Position numbers and translations under genes: made by a program. DNA of 64,000 bases from Candidatus Gastranaerophilales bacterium (lineage in GTDB: Bacteria > Cyanobacteriota > Vampirovibrionia > Gastranaerophilales > Gastranaerophilaceae), in contig CALUVH010000009.1 of the NCBI GenBank assembly GCA_944324175.1, positions 1 to 64,000 of the forward strand. The letters run 5' to 3'. Positions 60,027-64,000 of the stretch are shown one piece after another; the stretch's first letter is position 1, and the number at the start of each line of letters is the position of its first letter. The notes beneath the pieces are model-generated. The model worked only from the letters and a program-made list of their open reading frames with translations. It had not been told where the DNA came from and ran no database searches.

Positions 60027-61244
60027 ATGACAATGAGTTGCAATTGTATGAATTTAAGACTAAATGCAGCGGGCTATCCATTTACTTGGGCATCAAACTA
60101 CGGCGGACGTATCCAATTCAATACAATGCCTGATTACGTTTCAGCTGACATGGCATTTAGAATTCAAAACAATTGGCTAAGACAGGGTAATATGTTTTCA
60201 GGTTGTTCAGGATTTATGCCGAACTACCCGATGATGCCAGCACAATATCCTGTACAATATCCTATGCAATATCCGCAAATGGGAATGCAATACGGTGATA
60301 ATGGCACCGCAGCGGGATATATTGACGGCAGAAAAACCAGAATTAGCGTGATTTCAGGCAACTCATACCGCAACTTAGAAGCTTGCAAAACTCAACTAGG
60401 GCAACTAATAAATGATCCATCTGTAACAGATGAACAAAAACAAGAAATCAATAAGTTCTTAACAAGAATAAATCAAGTTCAAGCAGAATTACAAAAAGCA
60501 TTCCAAAATGCACAAATGGCAAGCAATCCACAAATATTAGATCAAATTAACAACCAGGTGGAAGCACTCGCAGGAATTGCACAAGAACTGCAAACTTTAC
60601 TTGCAGAAATGCTTCAAACATTAATCGCAGAAGCCGAACAAGGCGAAGGAGAAGGCGAAGGAGAAGGCGAAGGCACACCAGCTCCTACAGCACCTCAAGC
60701 TCCATCAGGAGAACAAGGCGAAGTACAAGTAATTGCACCTGCTAACGGAAATCCTGAAGAAAGCCTTATAACAACAACAAACAAGCACGTATCACCTGAA
60801 GTAAGAAGCATTACAGAAAGAATTTATGATGCTGTAAATAGTATCGGCACAAAAGACACACAATTAAGCGAAGCAATAAATGAAATCAATAAAGACAACG
60901 TGCTGGATGTATTTGATAACTGGAATGCAGGATATGCATCAGGATACATCAACGACGACAAAAACGGATTAATTGAAACAATATATGACGATAAATCACT
61001 TTGGTATAATGGCGGCAATGATGAAGTTGCACATATTCTAAATGCTTTAGTTGAAAAAGCTGCAGAGATAGGAGATGAAGCATTACAAGCTATCACACCG
61101 CTAAAAGCTCAAATCAATTCTGAATTAAACGCTTTTTGGAACACAGATGAAGACGCTGTAGCTGAAGCAATTAACAAAATCGTTTTGATATTGCTAGCTC
61201 ACCAATCTGATAAAACTCCTGCTAAAGAACAAAAAGCAGAATAA
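60027..61244 (+). CDS. Low-complexity protein with PQYP and GE repeats, unknown function
   Basis: 405 residues. N-terminal Cys- and aromatic-rich start (MTMSCNCMNLRLNAAGYPFT), then a Pro/Tyr/Met/Gln stretch (about 65-90: QYPVQYPMQYPQMGMQYG), a helical Gln/Ala-rich region (about 120-200), a (GE)5 tract (about 206-216) and a Pro/Ala linker. The C-terminal helical domain (about 250-395) has SITERIYDAVNSIGTKDTQL and WNAGYASGYINDDKNGL. No signal peptide or known motif. AAGGGG precedes the ATG. A terminator follows. Compositional features suggest a structural or surface-contact protein; the function is unknown. Confidence 0.75.
   Translation: MTMSCNCMNLRLNAAGYPFTWASNYGGRIQFNTMPDYVSADMAFRIQNNWLRQGNMFSGCSGFMPNYPMMPAQYPVQYPMQYPQMGMQYGDNGTAAGYIDGRKTRISVISGNSYRNLEACKTQLGQLINDPSVTDEQKQEINKFLTRINQVQAELQKAFQNAQMASNPQILDQINNQVEALAGIAQELQTLLAEMLQTLIAEAEQGEGEGEGEGEGTPAPTAPQAPSGEQGEVQVIAPANGNPEESLITTTNKHVSPEVRSITERIYDAVNSIGTKDTQLSEAINEINKDNVLDVFDNWNAGYASGYINDDKNGLIETIYDDKSLWYNGGNDEVAHILNALVEKAAEIGDEALQAITPLKAQINSELNAFWNTDEDAVAEAINKIVLILLAHQSDKTPAKEQKAE
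60642..60674 (+). repeat. Six-base tandem repeat encoding a Gly-Glu tract
   Basis: GGCGAA and GGAGAA units alternate five times. It lies in frame within the 405-residue gene and would be prone to slippage; a unit change keeps the frame. Confidence 0.9.
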
Positions 61245-61321
61245 TAAATTTAAAATCGATTCCTCATATTGTAGTAAAAGGTAAAAACCTAAAAAGGTTA
61301 GAATGGTAGTAATGTGAAGTC

Positions 61322-61348
61322 AGCTCCTGAAAAATTCGGGAGCTTTTT
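61322..61348 (+). terminator. Terminator before tyrS
   Basis: AGCTCCTGAA and TTCGGGAGCT pair (61322-61343) with one G-T pair, followed by a T-tract. Confidence 0.85.
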
Positions 61349-61389
61349 ATTATGAGATTTTTTAATAAAAAACATAGATATTATCTTTA

Positions 61390-61398
61390 TGATATAAT
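61390..61398 (+). promoter_or_regulatory. Extended -10 box for tyrS
   Basis: TGATATAAT 23 bases before the tyrS start; -35 is weak. Confidence 0.45.
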
Positions 61399-61421
61399 AA
61401 TTTTACTTAAGGAGAGAAAAA

Positions 61422-62645
61422 ATGGTAGATATAAGACAAGAATTTATAGAACAAGCAACAAAATTATCACGCGGCGCAGAGGTACTACCTGGGGGTATTG
61501 AAGAATTGGCTGTAAAATTACAGCACGCTCATGATACCAATACTCCGCTTAGGGTAAAATTAGGAATGGATCCGACAAGACCTGATCTGCACTTAGGACA
61601 TACCGTTGTTATGAGAAAGTTAAGAGAGTTCCAAAGACTCGGACACAAAGTTGTACTAATCGTAGGAGGTGCAACAGCAATGATAGGTGATCCTTCAGGA
61701 AAATCAGAAACAAGACCTTCATTGACCAAGGAACAAGTTGAAGAAAATGCAAAATCTTATTTTGAGCAAATGTCAAAAGTAGTAGATGTATCAAACGCAG
61801 AAGTAACAAATAATGCTGACTGGCTCCACAAAATGGGATTTACCGAATTATTAAAACTTGCAGCACAAATTACCGTAGCACAAATGATGACTCGCGATGA
61901 CTTTGCGAAACGATATGCAGAAGGTAGACCGATATCTATACATGAGTTTTTCTACCCACTAATGCAAGCCTATGATTCACATGTAATTGATGCTGATATT
62001 GAATTAGGAGGGACAGACCAAAGGTTTAACACACTTTTAGGACGTGATATCCAAGCAGCTTATGGTAAGAAATATCCTCAAATGGTTATGTTACTTCCTC
62101 TAATTGAAGGTACAGACGGACTGGTTAAAATGTCCAAGACATATCCTGAGCATTGTATTTCACTCACCGACTCTGCAAAAGATATGTTTGGAAAACTTAT
62201 GAGTATTCCTGATACTTTAATTATGAAATATTATACTCTGTTAACTGACGTGTCAGATGAAGAGTTGAAACAAATCGAAAATCAATTAAAAGACAGTGCA
62301 GTCAACCCTAGAGATATAAAGCTTAAATTAGCTCATACAATAACTGAAGAATACCATGGAAAACTAGGCGCAGACAAAGCTCAAGAAGAATTTATCAATG
62401 TTGTATCAAATAAAGGGATACCTGAAGATATTCAAGAAATCAAAGTTACACAGGGTAAAGGAATTTTAGACCTGCTTTTAGAGTTAAACTTTGTACAAAG
62501 CAAAGGTGAAGCAAAACGACTAATTCAAGGCGGGGGCGTAAAAATAGACGGCGAAAAAATTGCCGATATGAACTATACAATTAACTTCGAAAAAAGCGTA
62601 ATATTACAAGCAGGAAAACGTAAATTTGCGAAACTGGTAAAATAA
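61422..62645 (+). CDS. tyrS: Tyrosyl-tRNA synthetase
   Basis: 407 residues. Class I features are GMDPTRPDLHLGHTVVMRKL (HIGH motif HLGH, about residues 51-54) and LVKMSKTYPEHC (KMSKS-type loop). The tyrosine pocket has the region around DAD and GTDQRFNTLLGRDIQ. An S4-like RNA-binding domain at the C-terminus (about 345-405) reads LLELNFVQSKGEAKRLIQGG. This is the TyrS type 2 (TyrZ-like) form. It charges tRNA-Tyr. AAGGAGAG precedes the ATG. The stop overlaps the next start (TAATG). No T-box leader is present. Confidence 0.96.
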   Translation: MVDIRQEFIEQATKLSRGAEVLPGGIEELAVKLQHAHDTNTPLRVKLGMDPTRPDLHLGHTVVMRKLREFQRLGHKVVLIVGGATAMIGDPSGKSETRPSLTKEQVEENAKSYFEQMSKVVDVSNAEVTNNADWLHKMGFTELLKLAAQITVAQMMTRDDFAKRYAEGRPISIHEFFYPLMQAYDSHVIDADIELGGTDQRFNTLLGRDIQAAYGKKYPQMVMLLPLIEGTDGLVKMSKTYPEHCISLTDSAKDMFGKLMSIPDTLIMKYYTLLTDVSDEELKQIENQLKDSAVNPRDIKLKLAHTITEEYHGKLGADKAQEEFINVVSNKGIPEDIQEIKVTQGKGILDLLLELNFVQSKGEAKRLIQGGGVKIDGEKIADMNYTINFEKSVILQAGKRKFAKLVK

Positions 62646-63301
62646 TGTTCAAAATTTTAAAACGCGGAATAATAAAGGTAAAAGAAGACATACAGGTAAT
62701 CTATGACAAAGATCCGGCAGCAAATAATCTGTTAGAGGTCATTTTGTGTTACCCCGGTCTTCATGCACTAATAGCATATCGTTTTGCGCATAGGCTTTAC
62801 AAATGGCATATACCGCTAATTCCAAGAGTTATCTCATATATCACAAGGATTATCACAGGGATTGAAATTCATCCGGCAGCGAAAATAGGTAGAAGATTTT
62901 TCATCGACCACGGTGAAGGGGTTGTAATCGGAGCAACAACCGTAATAGGTGATGATGTATTGATATACCAACAGGTAACCTTGGGAGGCACAGGTAAAGA
63001 ACAAGGTAAACGTCACCCGACTTTGGGTCATGGGGTTATTGTGGGTGCAGGCGCAAAAGTTCTAGGAAATATAACTTTAGGGGATTATGTTCGAGTTGGG
63101 GCAGGCTCCGTCGTTGTTGAAGATGTACCTGAATACTCAACAGTAGTAGGTGTACCGGGAAGAATAGTGCACAGAAAAATACGAGATAAAAACGGGGTTT
63201 TGATGCATAACCGAATACCTGATCCAGTTAAATGTGAACTTAACCGACTTAAATATGAAGTCCAAGAGCTAAAGGAAAGACTTGAGCAAAAACAATTATA
63301 G
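62645..63301 (+). CDS. cysE: Serine O-acetyltransferase
   Basis: 218 residues. The N-terminal helical part ends near residue 70. The left-handed parallel beta-helix (about 75-190) has hexapeptide repeats: FIDHGEGVVIGATTVIGDD, VTLGGTGKEQGKRHPTLG, GVIVGAGAKVLGNITLGD and VRVGAGSVVVEDVPEYSTVV. The His-Asp pair of the active site is in DHGEGV and RHPTLG. It acetylates serine with acetyl-CoA, giving O-acetylserine for cysteine synthesis. It is the short EpsC-like form with a C-terminal coiled coil. It overlaps the tyrS stop by one base, so it is cotranscribed with tyrS. Confidence 0.93.
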   Translation: MFKILKRGIIKVKEDIQVIYDKDPAANNLLEVILCYPGLHALIAYRFAHRLYKWHIPLIPRVISYITRIITGIEIHPAAKIGRRFFIDHGEGVVIGATTVIGDDVLIYQQVTLGGTGKEQGKRHPTLGHGVIVGAGAKVLGNITLGDYVRVGAGSVVVEDVPEYSTVVGVPGRIVHRKIRDKNGVLMHNRIPDPVKCELNRLKYEVQELKERLEQKQL

Positions 63302-63339
63302 TTGCCCTGTTTATCTTTTTTATATCTAAATAGAATTTT

Positions 63340-63990
63340 TTAAGTATTGAAAATTCTATCACCTGCATCCCCCATACCAGGGACAATATAGCCTTTTTCA
63401 TTCAAATGATCATCGACAGCAGCAGTAATAATTTCAATATCGGGATAATGATTTTGAATGTTTTCTATTCCTTGAGGTGCAGCAATTATGCAAATCACTT
63501 TTATATTGTCAATTGGAATACCTTTATCAGCATAAAGTTTAATTGCTTCAATGAGAGAATTCCCTGTCGCTAACATAGGATCGGTTATGTAAATGTAGAA
63601 TTTTTCAGGATTAGGTGCTTCCATAGGAACTTTGTTATAATACCAAACAGGTTTTAATGTTTTTTCATCCCGATACATTCCTATATGTCTTATACATGCC
63701 TGCGGTAAGATGTCAATAGCTTCATCTGTAAAAATTAAACCCGCTCTTAAAATAGGAGATATAATCAAATTTATGTTGGGGTCAATTGTTTTCGTTGTAA
63801 ATGTGGTCAAAGGAGTGGTGACATCAACATCCACAAGCGGTAGATTTTTTGAAGCTTCATAAAGTAAACATCTCGTGATTTTTCTTGTAGCAATTCTAAC
63901 ACCTTGACTGTCTGTATTTCTATCTCGCATCGTGCAAAGATTTTGACAGACTACCGGAGTATTAATTACACGTACTTTTTCACTATTCAT
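63340..63990 (-). CDS. upp: Uracil phosphoribosyltransferase
   Basis: 216 residues. The PRPP-binding motif is ITDPMLATGNS, where the family usually has DPMLATGGS. Other signatures are ISPILRAGLIFTDEAI, KVICIIAAPQGIENIQ and PGMGDAGDRIFNT at the C-terminus. It salvages uracil to UMP with PRPP. The start codon lies ten bases from the right edge; upstream GAGTGG is a possible ribosome-binding site, and the promoter is outside the window. It converges with the cysE unit. Confidence 0.95.
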   Translation of the reverse strand: MNSEKVRVINTPVVCQNLCTMRDRNTDSQGVRIATRKITRCLLYEASKNLPLVDVDVTTPLTTFTTKTIDPNINLIISPILRAGLIFTDEAIDILPQACIRHIGMYRDEKTLKPVWYYNKVPMEAPNPEKFYIYITDPMLATGNSLIEAIKLYADKGIPIDNIKVICIIAAPQGIENIQNHYPDIEIITAAVDDHLNEKGYIVPGMGDAGDRIFNT

Positions 63991-64000
63991 TTTTCCACTC

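Noticed and set aside
1-64000. CRISPR array, tRNA or rRNA genes
   Set aside because: No regularly spaced repeats and no TpsiC-type GTTCRANYC with matching stems were found in the gaps between genes.

Overview
The window is AT-rich bacterial DNA with dense genes on both strands. The gene content fits an anaerobic, Gram-negative-type member of the non-photosynthetic sister lineage of Cyanobacteria (gut Melainabacteria / Gastranaerophilales). This placement is an inference. It rests on a cyanobacterial-looking GyrA C-terminal box, LuxR-type response regulators, an LptF-like permease with a heptosyltransferase-like enzyme, a reverse rubrerythrin, a SpoIID-like protein, MEP-pathway genes, and many uncharacterised secreted or membrane proteins of a style I associate with this lineage. 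No tRNA, rRNA, CRISPR array, insertion sequence or prophage was recognised.

Layout. 223-5343 (minus) is a compact signalling operon: GAF/HD-GYP protein, TPR lipoprotein-like or secreted protein, two response regulators and a pentapeptide-repeat protein, ending in a terminator. 5460-9493 (plus) holds a GT2 glycosyltransferase, a zinc-ribbon protein, an LptF/G permease and gatA. 9564-10266 is a HepT/MntA toxin-antitoxin pair. 10296-15720 holds two small unknown genes, dnaK and gyrA. 16133-16634 is gene-free but carries strong RNA-like helices. 16635-21284 has a membrane protein, TPR proteins, DAHP synthase, an XRE regulator and a prepilin-like protein. 21301-30782 has mutL, a PiT-like permease, a DNA methyltransferase, a ROK kinase, a heptosyltransferase-like enzyme, a GGDEF protein, thiL and ispD. 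30802-34515 has miaB, an acyl-CoA ligase and rubrerythrin.

34683-39965 (minus) is the ribosomal alpha-type operon infA-rpmJ-rpsM-rpsK-rpsD-rpoA-rplQ-truA-rplM-rpsI. 40440-42293 has a small unknown gene, lepB and a polyprenyl synthase.

42608-51895 is the most unusual part. It is a run of unrecognised genes on the minus strand below a DtxR/MntR-type metalloregulator. The first gene of the run has a complete promoter with two tandem GTTAG-N6-CTAAC operators on and after its -10. The second has its own promoter and a leader with mutually exclusive hairpins that hide the ribosome-binding site. Two members of a protein family with conserved ends and unrelated middles flank the run.

51930-63990 has a SpoIID-like protein, HU, an MDR dehydrogenase, pheA, a phosphohexomutase, a TPR protein, a tandem pair of secreted coiled-coil paralogues followed by a lipoate ligase, a low-complexity protein, tyrS, a serine acetyltransferase and upp.

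A recurring theme is -10 boxes, often of the TGnTATAAT type, placed 6-8 bases before start codons that lack a Shine-Dalgarno sequence. This suggests leaderless mRNAs for about seven genes here. Gene functions are read from motifs in the sequence; no database search was possible.
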